A stretch of DNA of 64,000 bases from an uncultured Alphaproteobacteria bacterium (GTDB lineage Bacteria > Pseudomonadota > Alphaproteobacteria > Methylaequorales > Methylaequoraceae): NCBI GenBank assembly GCA_902613995.1, contig CACMJG010000001.1:145751-209750 (forward strand), read 5' to 3'. The position numbers were made by a program, and so were the translations under genes. The notes below the pieces were generated by a model. The model had not been told where the DNA came from. It ran no database searches and saw only the letters and a list, made by a program, of their open reading frames with translations. Positions 33,516 through 40,723 of the stretch are shown here, piece by piece. How positions within the stretch are numbered: position 1 is the first letter of the stretch; every line of letters begins with the position of its first letter.

Positions 33516-33896
33516 CTACTTAAGTTCTACAGTTGCACCAGCTTCCTCAAGCTGCTTCTTGAACTTTTCAGCATCTTCCTTATTAACACCATCCTTGAGC
33601 TTACTTGGAGCCCCCTCAACCAGATCTTTTGCCTCTTTCAATCCCAACCCGGTAATTGTCCTTACTTCTTTAATAACATTTATTTTTTTATCACCAGACG
33701 CGGCTAAATGAATCTCGAATTCTGTCTTTTCTTCACTCGCAGCTGCTTCAGCAGGCGCTCCACCGGCTGCGGCTGCAACAGCAACTGGTGCTGCAGCAGA
33801 AACGCCCCATTTTTCTTCTAAAATTTTTGTTAATTCTGAAGCCTCAAGAACAGTTAGTGTAGATAAGTCCTCAGCAATTTTTTGAACATCAGCCAT
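33516..33896 (-). CDS. rplL: 50S ribosomal protein L7/L12
   Basis: The 126-residue stalk protein recruits translation factors. It has an N-terminal dimerisation domain, an Ala/Gly/Pro hinge (residues ~33-53) and the C-terminal factor-binding domain with [20 protein letters not shown] and [13 protein letters not shown]. It is 17 nt after rplJ. Confidence 0.97.
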   Translation of the reverse strand: MADVQKIAEDLSTLTVLEASELTKILEEKWGVSAAAPVAVAAAAGGAPAEAAASEEKTEFEIHLAASGDKKINVIKEVRTITGLGLKEAKDLVEGAPSKLKDGVNKEDAEKFKKQLEEAGATVELK

Positions 33897-33913
33897 AGTT
33901 TTTCTCCTTAGTT

Positions 33914-34429
33914 TTAATTATCAGCTTTATATTTTTCATTTATAACTCTTACAATATTAGATTGATTCTTTTGAAGTATGGAAACAATATTTGTTTGCGT
34001 AGAAACAAGTAAACCAACTATCTTCGCTCTTATTTCCTCTAAAGAAGGAAGTGACGCGAGATTTTTTATTTCGTCGATACTCAGTTCTTTGTCTCCCATA
34101 ACTCCACCTAAAATTTTAAAGTTTTCGTTTTCCTTGGCAAACTTAACTAGAATTTTAGATGTAGAAACTGGATCATTTGAGTAAGCAACAGAGGTAGGGC
34201 CTACAAATAATTTTTCAGCAATTTTGAAGTTGGTATCTTTAATTGCTCTTTTAACAAGTGTATTCTTGGCAACCCTAAAATAAGAATCAGAATTACTTTT
34301 AATTTCTTTGCGTAAGCTTGAAATTTCTAAAACATTCAACCCTTTATAATCAGCTACTAATAAAAAATCGGAATCTTTTAAAGCTTTATTAAATTCTGTT
34401 ACAAATTCTTGTTTTTCAGATCTTTGCAT
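33914..34429 (-). CDS. rplJ: 50S ribosomal protein L10
   Basis: The 171-residue L10 anchors the L7/L12 stalk. Motifs are [17 protein letters not shown] and the [10 protein letters not shown] segment; the C-terminal helix binds L7/L12 dimers. The 111 nt upstream contain what looks like the conserved L10 autoregulatory leader. Confidence 0.96.
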   Translation of the reverse strand: MQRSEKQEFVTEFNKALKDSDFLLVADYKGLNVLEISSLRKEIKSNSDSYFRVAKNTLVKRAIKDTNFKIAEKLFVGPTSVAYSNDPVSTSKILVKFAKENENFKILGGVMGDKELSIDEIKNLASLPSLEEIRAKIVGLLVSTQTNIVSILQKNQSNIVRVINEKYKADN

Positions 34430-34469
34430 TTAATATTTAACCTCCAAAAAACTGCCTGAGTGAAAATAT

Positions 34470-34527
34470 TTATAAAAATCTATTCAGGAATTTAATGCAT
34501 AATGCAACCTGAAGTCTCTGACAGAAT
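34470..34527 (-). promoter_or_regulatory. Putative ribosomal L10 leader (autoregulatory RNA)
   Basis: The gap between rplA and rplJ contains, on the reverse strand, CTGTCAGAGACTTCAGG (34508-34524 region), an AUUA-type apical segment GCATTAAAT and the complement CCTGAATAGA (around 34478-34490). TTCAGG pairs with CCTGAA, leaving the GAGAC side asymmetric as in the kink-turn of the L10 leader. A leader here that binds L10-L7/L12 is well known in bacteria. The pairing was read by eye only. Confidence 0.6.
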
Positions 34528-34540
34528 CAAATTTTTTATA

Positions 34541-35230
34541 TTACATAACACTTGTTGGATCAACTTGCAACCCCGGACCCATTGTTGAGTTGATAAAAAA
34601 TTTTTTTATGAAAATTCCTTTAGAAGTTTCAGGTTTTTTCTTTTTGATTTCCTGTAAAAGAAATTCAATATTCTTCTTAAGTTCATCTGCTGAGAAACTA
34701 ATTTTTCCAACAGAAGCGTGAATAATTCCTGCTTTATCTGTTTTATATTCAACTTGCCCAAGTTTAACGTTTTTGATTGCATTAGCCACATCATTGGTGA
34801 CAGTTCCGAGTTTTGGGTTTGGCATCAAGCCCTTTGGACCTAGGATTTGCCCAAGAGAACTTACCTTGACCATCATCTTTGGCGTTGAAATACATTTATC
34901 AAAATTCAGTTCTCCTTTTTTTATCTTGTCAATCAATTCATCACCACCCACAATTTCAGCACCAGCTTTTTTTGCTTTTTCAACATCGTCTCCATCAGCA
35001 AATACTGCAATCTTGATGTCTTTTTTTGGCATTTTTGGAAGACTGGTTACACCTCTTATTTGTTGATCAGATTTTTTAGCATCAATACCGAGAATTATTG
35101 ATATATCCAACGATTCGTCAAATTTCTTGGATGCAAACTTTTTAGAAATGTCTACCGCTTCTTCCAGCTTGTGAATAGTTGTTTCTTTAATTTCTTCTTT
35201 AATAAGTTTTTGCTTTTTTGAATTTTTCAT
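34541..35230 (-). CDS. rplA: 50S ribosomal protein L1
   Basis: The 229-residue L1 of the E-site stalk has GSDGK-type motifs seen as LGPKGLMPNPKLGTVTNDV, the VEYKTDKAGIIHASVGKISF strand and the C-terminal STMGPGLQVD. Its ATG shares one base with the rplK stop. It ends only 13 nt before the L10 leader. Confidence 0.97.
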   Translation of the reverse strand: MKNSKKQKLIKEEIKETTIHKLEEAVDISKKFASKKFDESLDISIILGIDAKKSDQQIRGVTSLPKMPKKDIKIAVFADGDDVEKAKKAGAEIVGGDELIDKIKKGELNFDKCISTPKMMVKVSSLGQILGPKGLMPNPKLGTVTNDVANAIKNVKLGQVEYKTDKAGIIHASVGKISFSADELKKNIEFLLQEIKKKKPETSKGIFIKKFFINSTMGPGLQVDPTSVM

Positions 35231-35655
35231 TATTCTACTTTTATTCCCATGGATCTTGCTGTCCCAGCTACCATTTTTTTAGCAGATTCTATATTATCTG
35301 TGTTTAGGTCATTCATTTTATCTTGTGCAATTTGTTTTATATCGTTTTCTGAGATAGATGCAATAACTTCTTTACCAGGAGTTTTTGATGCTTTTTTCAA
35401 TTTCAGTGCCTTTTTAATAAAAAATGAAACTGGAGGGGATTTTGTTTCAAATGTGAAACTTTTATCTTGAAAAACAGTTATTATCACTGGAATTGGCATA
35501 CCTTGCTCCAACTTTTGGGTAGAGGCATTAAAGGCTTTACAAAATTCCATTATATTAACTCCTTTTTGTCCAAGTGCCGGTCCTACAGGTGGAGATGGAT
35601 TGGCCTGACCAGCTGAGATTTGAAGTTTAATGTATCCGTCTATTTTTTTTGCCAT
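35230..35655 (-). CDS. rplK: 50S ribosomal protein L11
   Basis: The 141-residue L11 of the GTPase-associated region begins with [20 protein letters not shown], the proline-rich sequence that binds near thiostrepton, and has [13 protein letters not shown] and the C-terminal [12 protein letters not shown]. It lies 18 nt after nusG. Confidence 0.97.
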   Translation of the reverse strand: MAKKIDGYIKLQISAGQANPSPPVGPALGQKGVNIMEFCKAFNASTQKLEQGMPIPVIITVFQDKSFTFETKSPPVSFFIKKALKLKKASKTPGKEVIASISENDIKQIAQDKMNDLNTDNIESAKKMVAGTARSMGIKVE

Positions 35656-35673
35656 AATTGTTTTTCCTTTTAA

Positions 35674-36204
35674 TTAAATCTTTTCAACTTGTGAATAATC
35701 TAAATCCACTGGTGTGGATCTTCCAAATATTGAAACACTTACTTTTAATCTGGCTTTCTCTTCGTCTACTTCTTCTACCATCCCATTAAAGGAAGAAAAA
35801 GGGCCATCAGAAACTCTCACTTGTTCTCCAATTTCAAAACTCACAGACGGCTTTGGTTTTTCCAATCCATCTTTCATTTGATCTAGAATTGAGTCAATTT
35901 CATTTTGCGAAACTGGAATAGGCTCGCCTTTTTTTCCTCCCAAAAATCCATATACTTTGGGAAGCGTTTTTACAATGTGCCATATTTCATCATCCATAAT
36001 CATTTGTATTAACATGTAGCCAGGGAAAAACTTTCTCTCTGAACTAACTTTTTTTCCTTTTTTCATTTCTATAACCTCTTCTGAAGGTATAAGAATCTTA
36101 GAAATATTATCTTTAAGACCTTTTTTTTCAGCTTGGGCTAAAAGTTCTTTTTCAATTTTTTTTTCGTTGCCAGAGTAAACCTGAAGTATGTACCAATTTA
36201 ACAT
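35674..36204 (-). CDS. nusG: Transcription elongation/antitermination factor NusG
   Basis: The 176-residue factor binds the polymerase clamp through its NGN domain ([16 protein letters not shown] at the start, [10 protein letters not shown] in the middle) and, through its KOW domain ([20 protein letters not shown]), contacts Rho or S10. It follows secE by 5 nt. Confidence 0.97.
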   Translation of the reverse strand: MLNWYILQVYSGNEKKIEKELLAQAEKKGLKDNISKILIPSEEVIEMKKGKKVSSERKFFPGYMLIQMIMDDEIWHIVKTLPKVYGFLGGKKGEPIPVSQNEIDSILDQMKDGLEKPKPSVSFEIGEQVRVSDGPFSSFNGMVEEVDEEKARLKVSVSIFGRSTPVDLDYSQVEKI

Positions 36205-36209
36205 AAAAC

Positions 36210-36395
36210 CTAGAATAAAATAAATTCGACACCAAAAGAAATAATTTTATCGACTAACAAAAAAAAGATCGAAGAAATTAAAACAAAAATAAAAACCATT
36301 ATAGTTGTTGTTATAACTTCAGGCTTAGTAGGCCATGTGATTTTTAAAGCTTCTTGTTTAACTTCTTTATAAAATGTAAGAATTTTTTGCATCAT
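36210..36395 (-). CDS. secE: Preprotein translocase subunit SecE
   Basis: This is a 61-residue single-span SecE: an amphipathic [20 protein letters not shown] segment, then one hydrophobic helix. I start at ATG 36395 (36392 is a second ATG); the longer frame upstream crosses the divergent sirtuin gene and is not SecE-like. Only 70 nt separate it from the divergent sirtuin ATG, so the promoter for the leftward ribosomal block should lie there: TTGCTG-N18-TATGTT at 36426-36455 is a weak candidate. Confidence 0.9.
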   Translation of the reverse strand: MMQKILTFYKEVKQEALKITWPTKPEVITTTIMVFIFVLISSIFFLLVDKIISFGVEFILF

Positions 36396-36465
36396 ATTTT
36401 GTAGATTATTTTTTTTGGTATTGTTAACATAAACTAAAATAAAATCAAACAGCAAATAAATTTCA

Positions 36466-37188
36466 ATGAGCATTCTGAACAAAAATATTTTTATTTTAAC
36501 AGGGGCAGGAATATCAAAGGAAAGTGGGATAAACACTTTTAGAGAAGAAGACGGTTTGTGGGACAATTACAAGATTGAAGATGTTTGCACACCCAATGCT
36601 TTTAAAAGAAACCCCGATTTAGTAAATAATTTCTACAACGAGAGAAAATCTCAATTAGAAAGCCCACAAATAAAACCTAATGAAGCCCATCTTTCGCTTG
36701 TAGAATTCGAAAGAAACTGCTCGGGAGAATTTTTAATTGTAACTCAAAATATTGATAATCTCCACGAAAGAGCTGGATCAAAAAAAATTCTTCATATGCA
36801 TGGCTCACTCGAAAGTGCTTATTGCATGTATTGTAATCAAAAAGTGATTTTAAATTTCAATTTATCAACCAGTTATCAATGTAAAAACTGTTTGAATAAA
36901 GGAATGGTAAGAGTTGATGTTGTATGGTTTGGCGAACAACCAAAATATTTAGAAGAGATATATAACTTTTTAGAGAAAACAGAAGTCTTTATTTCTATTG
37001 GGACTTCAAACAATGTCTACCCTGCTGCCGGTTTTATTGATTTTTTGAACCAACTTAATAAAACAATATTAATGTATGAGTTCAACCTTGAGAAAACAAT
37101 CAAAACAGCACAGTTCGATCAAACATACTTTGGACCTGCAACAAAAACAATACCAATGTTTGTAAAAAATTTAATAAAAGATTTATAA
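36466..37188 (+). CDS. cobB: NAD-dependent protein deacylase (CobB-type sirtuin)
   Basis: The 240-residue sirtuin removes acyl groups from lysines using NAD+. Seen are the NAD-binding LTGAGISKESGINTFR (residues 11-26), TQNIDNLHERAGS, the catalytic His in LHMHGSL, and a CxxC...CxxC zinc module (AYCMYC, QCKNC). FYNER gives Tyr57 and Arg60, the pair that in CobB and SIRT5 recognises succinyl or malonyl lysine. The gene stands divergent from secE and ends 1 nt before the CCA end of tRNA-Trp, which is on the other strand. Confidence 0.93.
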   Translation: MSILNKNIFILTGAGISKESGINTFREEDGLWDNYKIEDVCTPNAFKRNPDLVNNFYNERKSQLESPQIKPNEAHLSLVEFERNCSGEFLIVTQNIDNLHERAGSKKILHMHGSLESAYCMYCNQKVILNFNLSTSYQCKNCLNKGMVRVDVVWFGEQPKYLEEIYNFLEKTEVFISIGTSNNVYPAAGFIDFLNQLNKTILMYEFNLEKTIKTAQFDQTYFGPATKTIPMFVKNLIKDL

Positions 37189-37189
37189 A

Positions 37190-37265
37190 TGGCAGGGGCG
37201 GAGAGATTCGAACTCACGACCTACGGTTTTGGAGACCGTCGCTCTACCAACTGAGCTACACCCCT
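37190..37265 (-). tRNA. tRNA-Trp (anticodon CCA)
   Basis: The 76-nt reverse-strand tRNA has a 7-bp acceptor stem AGGGGTG/CGCCCCT (one wobble), the anticodon stem ACGGT/ACCGT with loop CTCCAAA (anticodon CCA), the T-loop TTCGAAT and an encoded CCA. tRNA-Trp just upstream of secE is the standard order; here a sirtuin gene is placed between them. Confidence 0.95.
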
Positions 37266-37273
37266 AAAATAGT

Positions 37274-37347
37274 TGGAGCGGGTGAAGGGAATCGAACCCT
37301 CGTAACCAGCTTGGAAGGCTGGGGCTTTACCACTAAGCTACACCCGC
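37274..37347 (-). tRNA. tRNA-Gly (anticodon TCC)
   Basis: The 74-nt reverse-strand tRNA has acceptor stem GCGGGTG/CACCCGC, anticodon stem CCAGC/GCTGG with loop CTTCCAA (TCC), T-loop TTCGATT and an encoded CCA. Eight nucleotides separate it from tRNA-Trp, so the two are likely one precursor. Confidence 0.95.
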
Positions 37348-37408
37348 AACAAAAAAATAAAAAAATCTCCAACATAATGTGATAAAGTTATAATAAATAC
37401 AACAATTA

Positions 37409-37729
37409 ATGACATTTACGATATTACACAATAAAAATTGTTCTAAATCTAGGGCTTGCATTCAAATTTTGGAAAGTGAGAATGTTGATTTCAAAATTAG
37501 AGATTACATAAAAAATCCTTTATCTTTTGATGAAATAAAACATTTGATCCAAAATTTATTGGGAAATAAATTTGATATTTTAAGAAATAAAACTGAAAAA
37601 GATTTTAATGAAAAAGATTTAATCAAATATATATTTGAAAATCAAAAAGACCTACAAAGGCCCATTTTTTTTGATGGTAAAAATTATATTGTATGTAGGC
37701 CGCCAGACAAGGTACTAGAATATACCTAG
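37409..37729 (+). CDS. arsC: ArsC-family (glutaredoxin-dependent) reductase
   Basis: The 106-residue thioredoxin-fold protein has HNKNCSKSR at residues 7-15; Cys11 matches the catalytic Cys of ArsC arsenate reductases. Near the end, LQRPIFF and CRPPDKVLEYT supply the family's conserved Arg residues. ArsC converts arsenate to arsenite with glutathione/glutaredoxin. No arsenite pump or ArsR is beside it, so a general redox role cannot be excluded. It ends 5 nt before the oppositely oriented tRNA-Tyr. Confidence 0.85.
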   Translation: MTFTILHNKNCSKSRACIQILESENVDFKIRDYIKNPLSFDEIKHLIQNLLGNKFDILRNKTEKDFNEKDLIKYIFENQKDLQRPIFFDGKNYIVCRPPDKVLEYT

Positions 37730-37734
37730 GAAAG

Positions 37735-37820
37735 TGGTGGAGGGAGTAGGATTTGAACCTACGTAGGCTTACGCCGTCAGATTTACAGTCTGATGTATTT
37801 GACCACTCTACCATCCCTCC
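37735..37820 (-). tRNA. tRNA-Tyr (anticodon GTA)
   Basis: The 86-nt class II tRNA on the reverse strand has acceptor stem GGAGGGA/TCCCTCC, anticodon stem TCAGA/TCTGA with loop CTGTAAA (GTA), a long variable arm and an encoded CCA. It lies upstream of and divergent from rlmB; tRNA-Tyr beside rlmB is common in alphaproteobacteria. Confidence 0.95.
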
Positions 37821-37889
37821 ATAAGATGCATGTATACTTTTAAAGCCTATGAATTGTAAAGGAAAAAAATTTAAATTTAGTATGAATTA

Positions 37890-38609
37890 ATGGACAATCA
37901 AATAGACATAATAATGGGACAACACGCAGCACTAGCTGCAATTGAAAACTTAGCAAGGGTTATAATTTCCTTAAAGTGTACAAAAGAGTTTTTTGAAAAA
38001 AATAAAATTGCAATTGAAAATAGAGGAATAAGTAAACTTTTTATCGTTTCAAGAAAAGAAATAGATTCAGAAATTAAAAATAATGTTCACCAAGGCATTT
38101 TATTGAAGTGTAAAAGTTTAAAACAAATTAGTTTGGAGGAAATTAATAAAAATGAAAAAAACATTGTAATACTGGATTCTTTAAATGATTCACAAAATGT
38201 TGGATCTATTTTAAGGACATCTTATTTATTTGGAATAAAAACAATAATTGCAAATAAAGATAACTCTTTCAAAATTAATCCCTTTTTAATTAAATCAGCA
38301 AGCGGCGCATTTGAAAAAATAAACTTTATTGAAGTAACCAACTTAAACAGAACAGTTGAAAAATTGAAAAAAATGGGTTATTGGATTGTGGGATTTGATA
38401 TGAACGCTAAAAGTAATATTTCTGAGGTACCAAAAGATCTAAAAAAAGTTTTAATATTTGGTTCAGAGGGCAAGGGCATAAGACCACTAGTTTTAAAGAA
38501 TTGCGATTTCAAAACTAAAATAACCTTGAACGTAGAGGACAGAAAAATCGATAGTTTGAATGTTTCAAATTGCGTTTCAATAGCACTTTATGAATGTCTT
38601 AGAAAATGA
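37890..38609 (+). CDS. rlmB: 23S rRNA (guanosine-2'-O-)-methyltransferase RlmB-like (TrmH/SpoU family)
   Basis: The 239-residue SPOUT enzyme has an N-terminal substrate-binding domain starting at IIMGQHAALAAIEN and the knotted catalytic domain with motif 1 NDSQNVGSILRT, motif 2 IFGSEGKGIRP and motif 3 IDSLNVSNCVSIALYE. These match RlmB, which methylates G2251 in the 23S P-loop. The stop overlaps the next ATG (ATGA), so the two genes are coupled. Confidence 0.9.
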   Translation: MDNQIDIIMGQHAALAAIENLARVIISLKCTKEFFEKNKIAIENRGISKLFIVSRKEIDSEIKNNVHQGILLKCKSLKQISLEEINKNEKNIVILDSLNDSQNVGSILRTSYLFGIKTIIANKDNSFKINPFLIKSASGAFEKINFIEVTNLNRTVEKLKKMGYWIVGFDMNAKSNISEVPKDLKKVLIFGSEGKGIRPLVLKNCDFKTKITLNVEDRKIDSLNVSNCVSIALYECLRK

Positions 38610-39223
38610 AAGAGCTTCCAAAATTTTATAATTCACTAGAAGAAACAAGAAAAGAGGTTTTTTCTCTTTTATTTCAAGGTGTAAAAAAAAGAAAATCTAA
38701 TTTCCATAATCTTGTTCTTAATACTGTAGATTTACATAACAAACCTGATGCAAGAACAGTGGTATTAAGAAGTTTCTCACAGGAAGATTTAACTATTGGC
38801 ATTCATACCGATAATAGATCTGAAAAAGTTGAACATTTAAAAAATAATAACTTTACATGTTTGGTTTTTTATGATGATCAAAAAAAAATCCAACTGAGAA
38901 TTCGAGGTACAACAAATTTAGAAAAATCTAAAAAAGAATCTTGGGACAAGCTTTCGAATTGGTCTAAGAGATGTTATCTAACATCTAACCCTCCTGGACA
39001 AGTTTCTAATAATCCAACTTCTGGTTTTCCAAATAAATTTGAATCAGAAGCACCTTCCTCTGAAGAAGCCAAGAAAGGTTTCGAAAATTTTACAGTTATA
39101 AGAATTTTTATAGATGAAATAGAATGGTTATTTTTAGCAAGTCAAGGACATCGGAGAGCTTTGTTTAAAATAAAAAGAGATAATTCTAATCTCAGCATTG
39201 AATCAAAATGGCTAGTTCCTTAA
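38606..39223 (+). CDS. Pyridoxamine 5'-phosphate oxidase-like FMN-binding protein
   Basis: The 205-residue protein has the FMN-binding split-barrel pattern: ARTVVLRSF (residues ~49-57), HTDNRSEKVEHL and a later LFLASQGHRRALF. It looks like the Alr4036-type group (Pyridox_oxase_2) rather than true PdxH, because the C-terminal PNPOx dimerisation motif is not seen. Substrate unknown. It overlaps rlmB by 4 nt and the next gene by 16 nt, so it is part of a three-gene rightward unit. Confidence 0.8.
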   Translation: MKELPKFYNSLEETRKEVFSLLFQGVKKRKSNFHNLVLNTVDLHNKPDARTVVLRSFSQEDLTIGIHTDNRSEKVEHLKNNNFTCLVFYDDQKKIQLRIRGTTNLEKSKKESWDKLSNWSKRCYLTSNPPGQVSNNPTSGFPNKFESEAPSSEEAKKGFENFTVIRIFIDEIEWLFLASQGHRRALFKIKRDNSNLSIESKWLVP

Positions 39224-39810
39224 AATTTGAATTATTTTTTATTTATTTTTTTTTACCATTATTCATTCTAATTTTTCAGTCTAAAATATTAATTTTCACT
39301 TTATTGTATTTCGTCTTTGTATTTACATTTCTAAAGCTAAGAAAAGATAAAAGTTTTAAATCAAAAGCATTAACAAAAAAAATTAATTGGAGAATCTCTT
39401 TTATTTTCTTTTTGGTATTTCTTTTTTTTGGTTTTTTTTATGTTTTATTTTATGATCCAACTCTTCTTTTTAGTTTTCCAAAAAATAATTTTCGGTTGTG
39501 GGTTATAGTGATGTTTATATATCCGTTTTTTTCAGTAATTCCACAAGAAATTGTCTACAGAGTTTACTTTTATCAAAGATATAAGAAACTTTTTAGTGGC
39601 AATTTATTATTACTCACACTTTTAAATTTATTTGTTTTTTCTTTTGCTCACATTGTTTTTAATAATCTTCACGCGATCTTAATAACAGCAGTTGCTTCGC
39701 CAATTTTTTCTTATTTGTACATAAAAGAATCATTTTTCACATGTGTTTTGGTGCATTCACTCGGAGGACAAATTATTTTTACATTAGGTTTGGGAAGATA
39801 CTTTTACTAG
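39208..39810 (+). CDS. CPBP-family intramembrane protease homologue
   Basis: The 200-residue, very hydrophobic protein has about six membrane segments. The CPBP (Abi/CAAX) motifs are seen as PQEIVYRVYFYQRY (near residues 110-123; the first Glu of EExxR is Gln, as in a known bacterial subgroup) and FAHIVFNNLHAIL with the conserved His. The members are proposed glutamic or metal-dependent proteases; the substrate is unknown. Its first residues overlap the upstream gene. It converges on msrA with a 4-nt overlap. Confidence 0.8.
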   Translation: MASSLKFELFFIYFFLPLFILIFQSKILIFTLLYFVFVFTFLKLRKDKSFKSKALTKKINWRISFIFFLVFLFFGFFYVLFYDPTLLFSFPKNNFRLWVIVMFIYPFFSVIPQEIVYRVYFYQRYKKLFSGNLLLLTLLNLFVFSFAHIVFNNLHAILITAVASPIFSYLYIKESFFTCVLVHSLGGQIIFTLGLGRYFY

Positions 39811-40352
39811 GGGTAATAAGCACCAGTTCCTTTTAAACCACAATATCCGTTTGGATTTTTATGTAAATACTTTTGATGATAGTCTTCAGCTAAGTAAAAT
39901 TTATCAAGAATTACTATTTCGGTTTTAATTGATCCATATGACAGTTTATCTAGTTCAATTTGAAATTTCTTTTTTGAATCCTGTAAAGGTTCAATTTCTT
40001 TACTATTATTTGATAAAATAATTGATCTATATTGACTACCGATATCATTTCCTTGTCTATTTAATTGAGTAGGATCGTGAGACTCCCAAAAAATTTTTAG
40101 TAATTGTTTTAAACTAACTATTTGTTGATCATAGATGACTTTTACAACTTCTGCATGACCAGTATCGCCATTGCAAACAGTTTCATAATTTGGATTTTTG
40201 GTATGCCCCCCGGCGTATCCGACAGCCGTTGTGTATAACCCATCTAACTGCCAAAATTTTCTTTCAGCTCCCCAAAAACAACCCATTCCAAAAAATATCT
40301 GAGAGAGATGGCTGGGTTCATCTATAGTAAGATCTTTATCAAATATACTCAT
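39807..40352 (-). CDS. msrA: Peptide methionine-(S)-S-oxide reductase
   Basis: The 181-residue enzyme repairs oxidised methionine. It has the active-site GMGCFWGAERKFW (catalytic Cys about residue 25), GYAGGHTKNPNYETV, the HAEVV motif and the C-terminal NGYCGLKGTG with the resolving Cys. Length and motifs are normal. It is a single leftward gene between two rightward groups. Confidence 0.96.
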   Translation of the reverse strand: MSIFDKDLTIDEPSHLSQIFFGMGCFWGAERKFWQLDGLYTTAVGYAGGHTKNPNYETVCNGDTGHAEVVKVIYDQQIVSLKQLLKIFWESHDPTQLNRQGNDIGSQYRSIILSNNSKEIEPLQDSKKKFQIELDKLSYGSIKTEIVILDKFYLAEDYHQKYLHKNPNGYCGLKGTGAYYP

Positions 40353-40376
40353 GATAGCTTTTGTTCAACTATTGAA

Positions 40377-40404
40377 TTGACTTTAATCATAATAGAAATA
40401 ATAT
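40377..40404 (+). promoter_or_regulatory. Putative promoter of the B12 riboswitch-receptor transcript
   Basis: TTGACT (40377-40382), a 16-nt spacer and TAATAT (40399-40404) precede the riboswitch. The start would be near 40411, just before the aptamer. The spacing matches that of the other promoters in this window. Confidence 0.55.
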
Positions 40405-40417
40405 GATATACATACTT

Positions 40418-40575
40418 AGTGCTCGCAAGGGTTAAAAGGGAAACTAGTTGAAGTCTAGTACAGCCCCCGCTACTGTAAGTTGTTAGTTGGGTCATTAAGC
40501 CACTGAATTACGAAAATTTGGGAAGGCGACGTCAATGCAAAGCAACAAGTCAGGAAACCTGCTAGGTTAGCGTCA
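40418..40575 (+). promoter_or_regulatory. Cobalamin (adenosylcobalamin-type) riboswitch
   Basis: The conserved elements appear in order: GGTTAAAAGGGAAAC (40430-40444), CAGCCCCCGCTACTGTAA (40461-40478), GCCACTG (40499-40505), GGGAAGGCG (40520-40528) and the B12 box AAGTCAGGAAACCTGC (40547-40562). It is placed directly upstream of a TonB-dependent receptor gene, the classic location. By the known mechanism, bound cobalamin would lower expression of the receptor. Confidence 0.95.
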
Positions 40576-40641
40576 TTGAATCAGGCTGCGGGAAGGCCTT
40601 CTGATTATGGTCAATTACCATTGGGGTGACGTGCGTACCTC

Positions 40642-40719
40642 AGTGGGTTCTTATTCCCACTCAATATTAATTACTACAAGTACCTTAAAAGTACTTGAAG
40701 AAAACATAGTTAGGAGTGG
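40642..40719 (+). promoter_or_regulatory. Possible expression platform: anti-Shine-Dalgarno pairing upstream of the receptor
   Basis: AGTGGG (40642-40647) can pair with CCCACT (40656-40661), while the overlapping CCACTC (40657-40662) is also complementary to GAGTGG (40714-40719), which contains the ribosome binding site AGGAG. A second hairpin CAAGTAC/GTACTTG (40677-40697) lies between them. This would allow a choice between a free and a blocked ribosome binding site. No U-run typical of a terminator follows, so translational control is more likely. It is inferred from pairing alone. Confidence 0.4.
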
Positions 40720-40723
40720 TCGA

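Noticed and set aside
36396-36566. Longer SecE frame beginning at 36566
   Set aside because: The additional residues overlap the divergent sirtuin gene and are not SecE-like.
40607-40723. Upstream 39-codon extension of the TonB-dependent receptor
   Set aside because: It lies in the riboswitch leader before the AGGAG site and a normal signal peptide begins at 40724. A leader peptide is possible but nothing supports it beyond an open frame.
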